From positions 868,001-932,000 of the forward strand of contig CAWATZ010000007.1 of NCBI GenBank assembly GCA_963784995.1: a stretch of 64,000 bases of DNA, in the 5' to 3' direction. The notes beneath the pieces are model-generated. The model had not been told where the DNA came from. It saw only the letters and a list, made by a program, of their open reading frames with translations, and did no database searches. The translations under genes were made by a program, and so were the position numbers. This DNA comes from CAWATZ01 sp963784995. GTDB taxonomy: Bacteria; Planctomycetota; Planctomycetia; Gemmatales; Gemmataceae. Shown one piece after another: positions 23,834-32,685 of this stretch; position 1 is the first letter of the stretch, and every line of letters starts with the position of its first letter.

Positions 23834-24232
23834 TTAGCGGGTTGCCGCCTGGATTGGGCGACGCGACGGCGGGCGCCAGGTTTCGACCGCCCGGGACGCC
23901 AGCGCCGGCTGCGGTTTCCCCGGGCGCTGCAGGGCGGCCAGTCCTTCCAGGCCGGCGCCCTGGCCGATGACCCGGCTCAGGCCCAGCGACTGCAGCTCGT
24001 TCAGCATGGCCAGCTCCTGCACACTGGCGTCGGTCACCTTGATGTCGAGGTACAGGTCCTTCATTTGCCGCAGGGCCGCCAGCATCGCCGGGGCGTAGCG
24101 GTCCTCCAGGGTGTCGAGTTCCGGCCGTGCCGCCGGCTGTTTGCGGCACCGCCGCCGGGGGGCGATGCTGGCGGCCAGGCGTCGGCCGAACCACTTCCCC
24201 GCCAATCGCTTGAACCAACTCCGTAACCACAT
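23834..24232 (-). CDS. Short protein with planctomycete export motif (132 aa)
   Basis: The N-terminus is basic (MWLRSWFKRLAGKWFGRRL) and residues 38-49 read PELDTLEDRYAPA, the LExLExR-type motif otherwise found at the front of giant surface proteins. A short LRR-like piece follows (MKDLYLDIKVTDASVQELAM, then LNELQSLGLS). The length is far below that of usual members, so it is either a small exported protein or the remnant of a larger one. It lies 67 bp upstream of the YiiX-like gene and 42 bp downstream of the TolC-like gene, in one direction. Confidence 0.55.
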   Translation of the reverse strand: MWLRSWFKRLAGKWFGRRLAASIAPRRRCRKQPAARPELDTLEDRYAPAMLAALRQMKDLYLDIKVTDASVQELAMLNELQSLGLSRVIGQGAGLEGLAALQRPGKPQPALASRAVETWRPPSRRPIQAATR

Positions 24233-24274
24233 CGCTGCGTCTCCTTGTTGCCACCAACGGTCCTCATTCCACCT

Positions 24275-25672
24275 CTACTCAGATAATCGCGAAACCGGGC
24301 CAACACCGGACAGGAAATTGGTCGGACCGTTTCCGACAGCGGCTTGTGGTAACGCCGCTGGTTCAACCTTGCCATGTCCTGGCGGCAGTAGTTCATGGTC
24401 CGGCGTCGGAGGACCGCAGGGTTTGACCAGGACTCCCTGGTGGGTACACAGCCCGACCAGTTCGCGTTCCCACGCGGATAGCTCCTTGACCACGTCGCCA
24501 CGGGCCTTGAGCCATTTCAGTCTGGCCTCGGTGACGTCCACGTAATTGGCCACCCCCTTCTTCTCGCGCTCCTGCAGGTCCGCCAGCCGGACATCCCAGC
24601 TGCGCACCCGCTCCTGGGCCACGAACACCAGGACGGCCCGCCGGCCCAGGGCGAACACCGCCTGGCGGATCTCGCTGCTGATGGTCCGCATGCGCGTGGC
24701 CCGATGCTCCTCGACCTGGGCCCGCCGGGTTTCCAGCTCCTCCGCCATGGCTCCCTTGCCGCACAGGATCGCCAGCAGCTCGCGCACACAGGGGATCGAC
24801 TTCCCTGAGCCCATGTCCATCAGCGGGCTGAGCGAGCTGAGCATTTTCCGAACCACCTCCAGAGTACAAAGATCCAGCTCGTCGCTCACGCGCTGCAGAA
24901 CGAACAGCTCCGGTCGATGCGCCATGCCCTCGGCCACGGAGGCGTCGCAGTCGGGGCCCACGGGCGGCCAGTGCAGCTGCACTTTCGGCCAGATGCGGAG
25001 CTTGCACTGGCAGAGGCCGTCCTCCAGCTCCAGCATGCGGATCAGCTCGGAGTTCGCCTCGTCGAGGGCCAGCTGCAGTCGGGCGCAGTCGCTCTGTAAT
25101 TCCAGCTGCTGCCGTTTCATCGCTTCCACGTCCTCGGTGCTCTTGAAGCCCTTGTTCTTCAGGTCCTCCGTTTTGGCGACGGCGGCACCAATGACCTGCA
25201 GACCTTCGACCGTCAGATCGAACAGCGCCTCGGCCTCGACCACGCGAAAGAACAGGTTGAGTGCTGCTCCCGCATTGGCGTTGCGCAGCTCCAGGGCGGT
25301 GCCGCGGAGGATGTCCTGCTCCAGGGCTGAACGGCGCTTTTGACAGCACGACTTCAGAGGACAGCCCGACGATTGCCGGGCGATGCTGTCGGCCTGCGAG
25401 TCGAGCATCCGGGCCATGCTTTGCGTCTCGACGGCCCGGCAGCGGCACTGCTCCGGCGTCAGGCAGCGGTACTTCACCGGCAAGAGCAGAGACGGATCGC
25501 CCGGCGGCAACGGCCCTCCCCGGAACTGCACTTCCACGTGGGTGCGCGAGGCCGGCGGCAGAGCCAGGAGGGGGCGGGTGTGACAGCTCCCGGACGAACG
25601 CTGCTGGCAACAGCATCCGCCGCCGATCAGGATTGCCAACCCCGTCAGCAGCCAGACAGGCAGACGGACCAT
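24275..25672 (-). CDS. TolC-like outer-membrane efflux lipoprotein
   Basis: 465 residues. The N-terminus MVRLPVWLLTGLAILIGGGC is a lipoprotein signal peptide with Cys20 as lipidation site. The rest is mainly long amphipathic helices in two repeats (for example GTALELRNANAGAALNLFFR and ATRMRTISSEIRQAVFALGR), typical of TolC-type proteins; KTEDLKNKGFKSTEDVEAMK and VANYVDVTEARLKWLKARGD are the characteristic helix segments. It would form the outer-membrane duct for the DevBCA-like exporter encoded at 17388-22442. A proline-rich tail (about 420-465) is unusual. The start at 25672 has GGAGG upstream (AAGGAGGGAGAC). Confidence 0.75.
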   Translation of the reverse strand: MVRLPVWLLTGLAILIGGGCCCQQRSSGSCHTRPLLALPPASRTHVEVQFRGGPLPPGDPSLLLPVKYRCLTPEQCRCRAVETQSMARMLDSQADSIARQSSGCPLKSCCQKRRSALEQDILRGTALELRNANAGAALNLFFRVVEAEALFDLTVEGLQVIGAAVAKTEDLKNKGFKSTEDVEAMKRQQLELQSDCARLQLALDEANSELIRMLELEDGLCQCKLRIWPKVQLHWPPVGPDCDASVAEGMAHRPELFVLQRVSDELDLCTLEVVRKMLSSLSPLMDMGSGKSIPCVRELLAILCGKGAMAEELETRRAQVEEHRATRMRTISSEIRQAVFALGRRAVLVFVAQERVRSWDVRLADLQEREKKGVANYVDVTEARLKWLKARGDVVKELSAWERELVGLCTHQGVLVKPCGPPTPDHELLPPGHGKVEPAALPQAAVGNGPTNFLSGVGPVSRLSE

Positions 25673-25896
25673 GTCTCCCTCCTTGAATGATCCAGTCGAT
25701 TCCTTCTCTTTATCGATCGGAAGATGGGGAGGGCGTCACTTTTTCCCACGAATGCGGGTTGCACGGCAAGCAAGGAAAGAGAGGGAAGGGCGGGTCATGC
25801 CGGCCTGGCTTTGCCCCCTTGGCCCTGTCTCCGTATAGTTCAGAAACAGTAGGCCCCGTGGACAATCCCCCGATCAGGCTTCAAGGAGTCTTCATC

Positions 25897-27663
25897 GTGA
25901 TCAAGACGTTTCCAGGCATTCTTCTTTTCTTCGCGGCCATGCTGCTTCTTGCTGGCCCGCTGGCCGCCGAGCCGGCGACCCGGCCCAACGTGATCGTCAT
26001 CCTGAGCGACGACCAGGGTTATGGCGACTTCTCCTGTCACGGCAACCCCGTGCTGAAGACCCCCAACCTCGACAAGCTGCATTCCCAGAGTGTGCGCCTG
26101 ACCGATTTTCACGTCGCGCCCATGTGTACCCCCACGCGCGGCCAGCTGATGACCGGCATGGACTGCCTGCACAATGGGGCCTCGTCGGTCAGCGCCGGCC
26201 GATCGATGGTCCGCCGTGGGACGCCGCTGATGCCGGAGGTCTTCGCGGCCGGCGGCTACAAGACGGCCCTGTTCGGCAAGTGGCACCTGGGCGACAGCTA
26301 TCCGAACTTGCCGCACTATCGCGGCTTCCAGGAGACGGTCTACCATCTCGGCTGGGGCATCACCTCGATGGCCGACACCTGGGAGAACGACTACTTCGAT
26401 GGCCGCTTCTTCCACAACGGCAAGCTGCAGCCGTACAAGGGCTATTGCACCGACGTCTGGTTCAACCTGGGCATGGATTGGATGAAGGAGCGTACCGCGA
26501 AGAAGGAGCCGTTCTTCCTCTACCTACCCACCAACGCCCCGCACGCGCCGCACTGGGTCCCGGAGAAGTACAAGGCCCTCTACCAGGGAGGCAAGGGCCC
26601 CGCGGCGTTCTTCGGCATGATCGCCAACATCGACGAGAACGTGGGCCGGCTGGAAACGTTCCTGACCGAGTCCGGTCTGCGCGACAACACCATTGTGATT
26701 TTCTTCAACGACAACGGCGGCACCGCCGGCGTGAACCTCTTCAACGCGGGGATGCGCGGACGCAAGACGATGTACTACGACGGAGGCCACCGGGCCGCTT
26801 GCTTCATCCGCTGGCCGGCCGGCAAGCTGGGTCAGCCGCGCGACGAGGGCGGCCTGACCGAGGTGCAGGACCTGCTGCCCACTCTGATCGAGGTGTGCGG
26901 CTTGCCGACGCCGAAGACGGCGAAGTTTGACGGCATCAGCCTGGCGCCCCTGCTGCGCGGAAAGGAGCAATCGCTGCCCGATCGGATGCTGGTGGTGCAG
27001 TACGCCGAGCAGCCCGGCGGCGGCAAGTTCGAGAAGGGCTTCTGTGCCGTGCTGTGGAACCGGTGGCGGCTGGTCCACGGCAAGGAGCTGTTCGACCTCA
27101 AGACCGACCCCGGCCAGAAGACTGACGTTGCGGAGAAGCATCAGGAGGTGGTCCGCAAGATGCTCGACCACTATGAGAAGTGGTGGAAGGGAGTCGAGCC
27201 GGGCGTCAGCAATTTCGAGCCGGTGAGCATCGGTGCGGACCAGGAGAACCCGGTGCGGCTGTCATCCGCGGACTGGGCCCGCGTCTACTGCGACAACATG
27301 GGCGATCTGCGAACGGGTCGGAAGGCCAACGGTCCCTGGCACGTCCGCGTCGAGAAGGACGGCGAGTACGAGATTGCCCTGCGGCGCTGGCCGAAGGAAG
27401 CCAACGCCGCCATTGCCGCGGGGGTGCCCGCGTTCAAGGCCGTGGACGGCGGCTTGCCGGCCGGCAAGGCCCTGCCCATTACGAAGGCCCGGCTCAAGAT
27501 CGGCGACTTCGATGAAACGAAGAACGTGGGACCGCGGGACAAGGAAGTGGTCTTCACCGTGAAGCTGAAAGCGACCGAGAAGATCCCACTCCAAACGTGG
27601 TTCTCCGACGCCGACGGCAAGGAGCTGTGTGGGGCCTACTTCGCCTACGTGCGGAGGAAGTGA
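25897..27663 (+). CDS. Exported type I sulfatase
   Basis: 588 residues. Signal peptide about 1-24 (TFPGILLFFAAMLLLAGPLA). Metal-binding DD (38-39) in VIVILSDDQGYGDF and the sulfatase signature C77-T-P-T-R81, whose Cys becomes formylglycine; also GKWHLGD and FFNDNGG. It hydrolyses sulfate esters, probably of polysaccharides, outside the cytoplasm. The C-terminal 150 residues (from about 440) form an extra beta-rich domain. The GTG at 25897 is chosen because AAGGAG lies 8 nt before it and the signal peptide begins there; an in-frame ATG at 25687 would place 70 residues of non-conserved sequence ahead. It ends against a palindrome and an opposite gene. Confidence 0.92.
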   Translation: MIKTFPGILLFFAAMLLLAGPLAAEPATRPNVIVILSDDQGYGDFSCHGNPVLKTPNLDKLHSQSVRLTDFHVAPMCTPTRGQLMTGMDCLHNGASSVSAGRSMVRRGTPLMPEVFAAGGYKTALFGKWHLGDSYPNLPHYRGFQETVYHLGWGITSMADTWENDYFDGRFFHNGKLQPYKGYCTDVWFNLGMDWMKERTAKKEPFFLYLPTNAPHAPHWVPEKYKALYQGGKGPAAFFGMIANIDENVGRLETFLTESGLRDNTIVIFFNDNGGTAGVNLFNAGMRGRKTMYYDGGHRAACFIRWPAGKLGQPRDEGGLTEVQDLLPTLIEVCGLPTPKTAKFDGISLAPLLRGKEQSLPDRMLVVQYAEQPGGGKFEKGFCAVLWNRWRLVHGKELFDLKTDPGQKTDVAEKHQEVVRKMLDHYEKWWKGVEPGVSNFEPVSIGADQENPVRLSSADWARVYCDNMGDLRTGRKANGPWHVRVEKDGEYEIALRRWPKEANAAIAAGVPAFKAVDGGLPAGKALPITKARLKIGDFDETKNVGPRDKEVVFTVKLKATEKIPLQTWFSDADGKELCGAYFAYVRRK

Positions 27664-28638
27664 ACGAGCAGACGAGAAACCACGAAGCACGTGAAGCAAG
27701 ACAAGGAACGTGCATTGTCTTGCTTCACGTGCTTCGTGGTTTATTTCTCTTCCTTGCTTCGGCTCTTCTCTCCGTGTCCTCGGCCGGGGGCATGTAGGAC
27801 TCTGACGATTTCGCTCGGCCTCCCCTGGAGCTGCCGACGAGGAACTCTGCGGAGCCGTGGTGATCACACACGCTGCCGGCGTTGGAGTGGAGCTGCCCGT
27901 CTGGCTGGCATGCTGCTCCTTGGATGGCGGTGCCGGCTTGATCTTAATGTCGATCAGCGGCTTGATCTTGTCTAACTGCTGCGTGTTGAACAGGCCGCCC
28001 TTGTAGCTGCTCAGGATGTTGGTCAGGATGTCGTAGACGTTGGTCTTGAGCAGCGACTCGTAGCCGCTGATGTCGCTGCGCGCGGTCACGGTCCAGGTCA
28101 GGGCGCCGGGTTTGCGGGTCCGGCGATAAATGATCCCCTCCGGATCGAGCGTGACAAACTGACTCACCAGCCGCACGTACGGGCTCTTCTCGTTGATGAA
28201 TTCCGCCGCCCGCTTGCGGATGACGTCCTCATCGACGTCGGCAGGGATGTCGGCCGGCGCAACAGTCACGTCGAAGTTCAGCTTGTCGAATCCCTCCGAC
28301 AGCAGCCCACCCTTGTACTGGCCGATGGCATTCTTGAGCAACCCCGTCGCCTGCATCCTGGCTTGCCTTTCCTCATCCGCGGTCAGTTTGGGACGTGCGG
28401 GCTGAAGGGGCCAGCTGATCCGGGAAGAAGACTTGGTGTAGCTGATCGTCCTCGGATCGAGAACAACGAGGGAGGCCAAACCGGGTTGCGCCCGTTCCTT
28501 CAGATATTCCGCGACACGATCCTGAACGTCCCTGGATTCCAGCGTGTCGAGCGTTTTCTTCTGGGCGAAAGCGGCCGATGCCGACGCCAGTACGATACCG
28601 GGAACCAGCAACAGAACCAACAAGCGGCTGCGAAGCAT
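27262..28638 (-). CDS. Exported protein of unknown function, C-terminus read through a repeat
   Basis: 458 residues if the frame is followed to its stop. A clear signal peptide (LVLLLVPGIVLASASAAFAQ) is followed by about 240 residues with two similar blocks (TGLLKNAIGQYKGGLLSEGF and LTNILSSYKGGLFNTQQLDK), each near a VVLDPRTISYT/VTLDPEGIIYR strand pair, so an internal duplication is likely. After about residue 260 the sequence becomes Ser/Pro-rich, then passes through the palindromic repeat (REINHEAREARQ) and runs antisense into the sulfatase gene for 400 nt. The natural stop was probably lost; the functional part is 28638 to about 27800. I do not recognise the family. GGAGA upstream supports the ATG at 28638. 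Confidence 0.65.
   Translation of the reverse strand: MLRSRLLVLLLVPGIVLASASAAFAQKKTLDTLESRDVQDRVAEYLKERAQPGLASLVVLDPRTISYTKSSSRISWPLQPARPKLTADEERQARMQATGLLKNAIGQYKGGLLSEGFDKLNFDVTVAPADIPADVDEDVIRKRAAEFINEKSPYVRLVSQFVTLDPEGIIYRRTRKPGALTWTVTARSDISGYESLLKTNVYDILTNILSSYKGGLFNTQQLDKIKPLIDIKIKPAPPSKEQHASQTGSSTPTPAACVITTAPQSSSSAAPGEAERNRQSPTCPRPRTRREEPKQGREINHEAREARQCTFLVLLHVLRGFSSARSLPPHVGEVGPTQLLAVGVGEPRLEWDLLGRFQLHGEDHFLVPRSHVLRFIEVADLEPGLRNGQGLAGRQAAVHGLERGHPRGNGGVGFLRPAPQGNLVLAVLLDADVPGTVGLPTRSQIAHVVAVDAGPVRG
27677..27742. terminator. Palindromic repeat after the sulfatase gene
   Basis: AAACCACGAAGCACGTGAAG, then CAAGACAA, pairs with the inverse complement ending at 27742; arms about 27 bp with a loop around GGAACGTGCA. 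The words CCACGAAG and GTGAAGCAAG suggest a multicopy repeat. It probably terminates the sulfatase transcript. The opposite gene reads through it without a stop. Confidence 0.65.
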
Positions 28639-28829
28639 GGACGTCTCCGTCTGCAAACGCGAGGTGATCGGGGAAAGTTGGAGAATGTGCCTGGCTGGCA
28701 CAATTCCTTCAAACCAGGTATCTTTTCTAGCTTGTGCAGAAGGAGCAAATCTGTCAATCGACAGAGCTGCGGAATCCGCAAGGCCCGGCTGCTGGCTCCG
28801 TTACAATCGGTTCGATTGGTGTCGTTGTC

Positions 28830-30750
28830 TCACCGCGGCCGATTCAACCGTTCGCGCACCAGTTCCGGCAGGTACTTGACCGGCAACGTGCCATGATCCA
28901 GCACCGCCTCATGGAACCGACCCAGCTCGAACTTGTCTCCCATCTCGCGCTCCACTTGCTGACGCAGACGGTAGAACGCGGTCCGGCCGACAAAGTACGT
29001 CGAAAGCTGTGCCGAACTCTGCTTGGCCCGGACGATCTTGCCCTTGGCCTCGCCCGCCGACTGGAACGCCCGCTGCGTCAGGAAATTCATCGCCTCCTCA
29101 TCCGTCATGCCGCTGCAGTGCATCCGATGATCGAGGATGGCATTGGCCACCGCCCGCAGATACCACTTCAACTGGTTCAAGCCGCAGCGGCAGGTCGCCG
29201 TTGCCATAGCCCTGGTCGAGCATCATCTGCTCGGTGTAGACCGCCCAGCCCTCGGCGAAGGTTCCCGAGGAGAGGAGTTTGCGGATCAGCGACGGATTTC
29301 GGTTGGAATACTCCAGCTGGACGTAATGTCCGGGATAGGCTTCGTGGATGGTGAGCATCTGGAGCATGTAACGGTTGTACTCCTCCAGGAAGCTCTGCTT
29401 CAGGCGGGTGTCCCACTCGCGCGGCGGCGGGCTGATGGCGTAGATGCTTGACGCCTTGCTGTCCAGCGGCGGGGCCGGGTTCAGGTAGGCCACCGAATTG
29501 CCCCTCTGGAACTCCGGCATCTCGACGACCTTGCAAAGGTCCGGCTCCGGCAAGCGGAGGATGTCCTTGTCCTTGATAAACGCTTTGATCTTCTCGATGG
29601 TGGCCCGGGCGTCCTTGACCAGGTCCTCGCCCTTGCCGTGTTCGCGGTTGTAGTGAGCCAGCACCTGACGGATTGCCGTCCGCCGGCCTTCCACGTCGTC
29701 GGGCGGCAGGGCCTTGCCGGGGTAGGCCGCGCTCCACAGTTGCCGGGAGATGACGTACATTTCGCGCTCAACGCGGTCGAACTCCGACTCGGCTTCGCGC
29801 AGCACCTGCTCGGCGGTCAGCCCCGCGTCAAGCTCCAGGTCCAGCTTGCGGGCGAACTTCTCCTTGCCGATCCGCCATTCTCCTTTCGCCCGGGGGAGCA
29901 ATTCCTCTTGCAGGAACTTGCCGTATTCCTCCAGGACGGGAACGACCTTGTCTGCCGGCTGTTTCAGTTCACTCAGCTGCGGCGTCTCGCCGGCCAGCTG
30001 GTAGATGCCCCCCTTGTAGAAGGCGATCGAGCCCTGGTTCTGCTTGATCGCCGTCTCCACGAACACCCGCGGCGGCGTGCCCAGGTTCGCCTTCGCAGCC
30101 GCCACAATCGCGGGAATCCGGCTGATGCGTGCGGCACAATTCTTCAGCGTGGCCGGCTTCGGCACGGTGGATTGGGTCAGCAGCAGAAAAATGCTGTCGC
30201 TGACGTATTCAGTGTAGACGCGGGGGTCGTTCCGGAACGGATCGGTGTTCTCCGCCAGCCAGAGCTGGGCCGTCAGCCAGTGCTTGAAGATCTCGAAATC
30301 GATCTGACTGGAGCGCGACAGCTTCTTGTAATCGACATGTCCCGGCAGGTCGGCCAGTGTCTTGCGGTAGCGGCGGACCCAGCCAGCGCGGGCCTCGGCG
30401 GAAACGTCATCGAGCCGGTCGTCGTAACGGTGGTCGCCCTGTTTGGTCGCCTCCAGCGGACGCTGCCGCAGCTCCTCTTCCAGGAACGCCTTGAAGAAAT
30501 CGGCCAGCTTGCTGTCCTCGGTTGGCGCGTTACACAAGCCCGAAGCGCCAGCGCCGGGACAAGCCAATCCCGGAGCTGGCGCTTCGGGCTTGTGTGCCTC
30601 GGGGTTGGCAGCGTTACACAAGCCCAAAGCGCCAGCGCCGGGATTGGCTTGTCCCGGCGCTGGCGCTTCGGGCTTGTGTGCCTCGGGGTTACTGGCCCAG
30701 GCCAGCGAAGCGAAACCAAGCACGAACACGACGGCAATAAACAGTCGCAT
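28830..30750 (-). pseudogene. DUF885-family metallopeptidase-like protein, one frameshift
   Basis: Signal peptide MRLFIAVVFVLGFASLAWAS, then two 28-residue palindrome-encoded repeats, then the DUF885 domain from LADFFKAFLEEELRQRPLEA to the end. The zinc-site motif HEAYPGHYVQ is present, and GTFAEGWAVYTEQMMLDQGY follows as in the family. At about 29180 the frame breaks: the protein reads LPLRLEPVEVV, while one base less (CTGAAC for CTTGAAC) gives LPLRLNQLKWYLRAVANAIL and continues to RERLNRPR at 28830. The first frame alone ends at 29098. It is either a single-base sequencing insertion or a real lesion. DUF885 proteins are exported peptidase-like enzymes of uncertain substrate. Confidence 0.85.
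30532..30679. repeat. Two 64-bp palindromes as an 84-bp direct repeat inside a coding region
   Basis: 30532-30595 and 30616-30679 are both hairpins with the arms ACACAAGCCCGAAGCGCCAG and its inverse. The repeat period is 84 bp (28 codons) and keeps the frame, giving NPEAHKPEAPAPG...GAGALGLCNAA twice. They sit directly after the signal peptide of the DUF885 gene. Confidence 0.85.
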
Positions 30751-30768
30751 GGGGTCTTCTTCCTTGGG

Positions 30769-31401
30769 TCATTTCTGATTGGACTTCGGACGTTTCCAGA
30801 GGCCGACGGCCGACTTCGCCGGGAAGCCGTTGACGGTTAGCTGCAAGCCTTGCAGCCGGATCTCCAGCGTGTTCGGCAGCAGCCAGCGCGGATCGTCGGC
30901 CCGGTAGCGATCGGTGAGAAAATGGATCTGCTGATTGGAGGAGCCGATCCAGCGCCTTCGGGTTTCGGGCAACTCGCGCACGTAGGGGCCGTCCACCAGG
31001 ATGTCGGTCAGCGCCAGCAACTCCTTGACGGCTGGGTCGGGCAGTCGGCGGGCCTCCTCCAGAGTGTAGCCGCTATAGATCATCACACTCAGGCCGCGCT
31101 GCCGTACTTCCCGGGCAAGGACCGCACCGGCGGCGGCGTGGGCCAGGGGCTCGCCGCCCAGCAGCGAGATGCCTTCAATGCCGTTGTCGCGGGCCGATTC
31201 CTCCACCTGGGCCACGACCTCGGCCAGGCTCAGGCGATTGCCGCCCTCAAAGGGGAGCATCTCGGGATTGCAGCAGCCGGGACAGCGCAGCGGGCAGCCC
31301 TGGAACCACAGGGCCAGACGCAGCCCGGGGCCCTCGGCCTCGGTTGTGGGGACGATCTGGGCCACCTGGAGAAATACCTCGGACTGCGCGGACTGGGTCA
31401 T
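30769..31401 (-). CDS. Radical SAM protein, NrdG-like (single 4Fe-4S cluster)
   Basis: 210 residues. The motif C36-P-L-R-C40-P-G-C43 (CX3CX2C) binds the 4Fe-4S cluster that cleaves S-adenosylmethionine; GISLLGGEPLAH is the GGE motif. The size and motif match anaerobic ribonucleotide reductase activases and the related 'single cluster' group; a C-terminal extension (SSNQQIHFLTDRYRADDPRW) is typical of that group. No NrdD gene is nearby, so the target protein is unknown. A perfect palindrome separates it from rtcA, on the same strand and 92 bp upstream. Confidence 0.85.
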   Translation of the reverse strand: MTQSAQSEVFLQVAQIVPTTEAEGPGLRLALWFQGCPLRCPGCCNPEMLPFEGGNRLSLAEVVAQVEESARDNGIEGISLLGGEPLAHAAAGAVLAREVRQRGLSVMIYSGYTLEEARRLPDPAVKELLALTDILVDGPYVRELPETRRRWIGSSNQQIHFLTDRYRADDPRWLLPNTLEIRLQGLQLTVNGFPAKSAVGLWKRPKSNQK

Positions 31402-31436
31402 GGTCTGGGTCTCATGGGATCAACTGATGTGGTATT

Positions 31437-31494
31437 ATAGTAGCCATCACGCTCCGCGTGATGAATTCATCACGCGGAGCGTGATGGCTACTAT
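31437..31494. repeat. Perfect 58-bp palindrome between radical SAM gene and rtcA
   Basis: ATAGTAGCCATCACGCTCCG...CGTGATGAA is followed without a loop by its exact inverse complement; 29-bp arms. Its right end touches the rtcA stop codon. It could end rtcA transcription or be a mobile REP-type repeat. Confidence 0.85.
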
Positions 31495-32528
31495 CACGCA
31501 ATCCGCACGGTCCCGGGCTGACCCTCTTCTCCCTCCACAACGATCTCACGCTCGATGAACCGCCGGATGACGGCAACGTTGGTATTCAGGTGCCGGGTGA
31601 CCTCGGTGACGCGATAGCAGGAGGGCCCCTCGGCCAGGGCCAGCGGCAGCACCAGCTGATCGCCGCTGTGCGGATCGACCAGGGCCGGGCCCCGATCCAG
31701 ATAAGCCAGCACCTGCTCCACGGCCTCGTCGGCTACCTTCTCGGACGGTTTGCCCCTCTCTCCCAGCGCGAAGAACAGCGTCGGGGCCGGCGAGGTATCC
31801 AGTTCCAGAGCGATGATCGAGGCGGGGCCGCCCTCCCAGGTCTGCTCCTGGACATCGACCTTGAGTCCGCGGGCCTTCAGTCGCTTGCTGGCCTGCCGGG
31901 CCTGCCGGCTGGCGATCGATTCCGGCAGCCCCGCCACGGCGCTGAAACCGCTCACTCGCATCGGACCCCGCTCCAGCAGGCGGACTCCGGTCAAGTGCGG
32001 CGTCGGTTGGATGAAGACTTGCATCAGGCCGCCGCCCCGCGGATAGTAGCCGGGGCGCTGCAGCCGCAGCGACATCTTGAGTCCGCACTGGCTCACGTAC
32101 GGCAGCCAGGTGCGCTCCAGGAAGTGATAGCACGGACTGGTCCGGACGTGGGTGCCGCCGACCAGGGTCAGCTCGCTGGGACCGCCGCCGCGCAGGGCCA
32201 GGGGAAGATACAGCGTGTGCAGCACCAGGCCGGTCGCCCCGGCGGTGCCGATGTCGAAACGGTAGGGGCCGGCCCGCACCGCTCCCGGCTCGAAGGTGAT
32301 CTCGGTGCTGCCGAGGTGATCGCCGCTGACGGTGGCGTTGCCGATGGCCGCGGCCGAGCGGACGCTTTGCAGATGCTGCGGCTGCAATCCGGGCTTGGGC
32401 CGGCCGGCGCGGACCTTGAACAGGTGCAAGGGCCGGCCGGTCAGCAGCGCCAGGGCCAGGCTGCTGCGCAGGATCTGCCCGCCGCCCTCGCCAAACGAAC
32501 CATCCAGTTCCAGGGGTGTGTTGCTCAT
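31494..32528 (-). CDS. rtcA: RNA 3'-terminal phosphate cyclase
   Basis: 344 residues, the normal length. It converts RNA 3'-phosphate to a 2',3'-cyclic phosphate with ATP through a covalent enzyme-AMP. Family landmarks: LELDGSFGEGGGQILRSSLA at the start, RGGG in the body (YYPRGGGLMQV), GDQLVLPLALAEG and VTRHLNTNV, whose His corresponds to the adenylylated His of the E. coli enzyme. The start at 32528 matches the conserved N-terminus; the longer open frame upstream is not conserved. No rtcB or rtcR is visible nearby. Confidence 0.93.
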   Translation of the reverse strand: MSNTPLELDGSFGEGGGQILRSSLALALLTGRPLHLFKVRAGRPKPGLQPQHLQSVRSAAAIGNATVSGDHLGSTEITFEPGAVRAGPYRFDIGTAGATGLVLHTLYLPLALRGGGPSELTLVGGTHVRTSPCYHFLERTWLPYVSQCGLKMSLRLQRPGYYPRGGGLMQVFIQPTPHLTGVRLLERGPMRVSGFSAVAGLPESIASRQARQASKRLKARGLKVDVQEQTWEGGPASIIALELDTSPAPTLFFALGERGKPSEKVADEAVEQVLAYLDRGPALVDPHSGDQLVLPLALAEGPSCYRVTEVTRHLNTNVAVIRRFIEREIVVEGEEGQPGTVRIA

Positions 32529-32574
32529 CCCACTAGCAAAGCACACCGGAGGCGTCTCGTCACCCCATCTTTGA

Positions 32575-32664
32575 CAAGTCCGAGCCGCGCACGCAGCGCA
32601 GCGGAGTAAGCGGTCTTCTTGCCAACCGCTTACTCCGCTGCGCTGCGTGCGCGGCTCGGACTTG
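32575..32664. repeat. Long perfect hairpin between rtcA and lipoprotein gene
   Basis: Arms of 39 bp (CAAGTCCGAGCCGCGCACGC...GTAAGCGG) are exact inverse complements around a 12-nt loop (TCTTCTTGCCAA). Both neighbours read leftward, so it would lie in the rtcA leader and after the lipoprotein gene; a terminator is plausible. Confidence 0.85.
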
Positions 32665-32685
32665 CCGCGTTTGCTGCGGTGGTTG

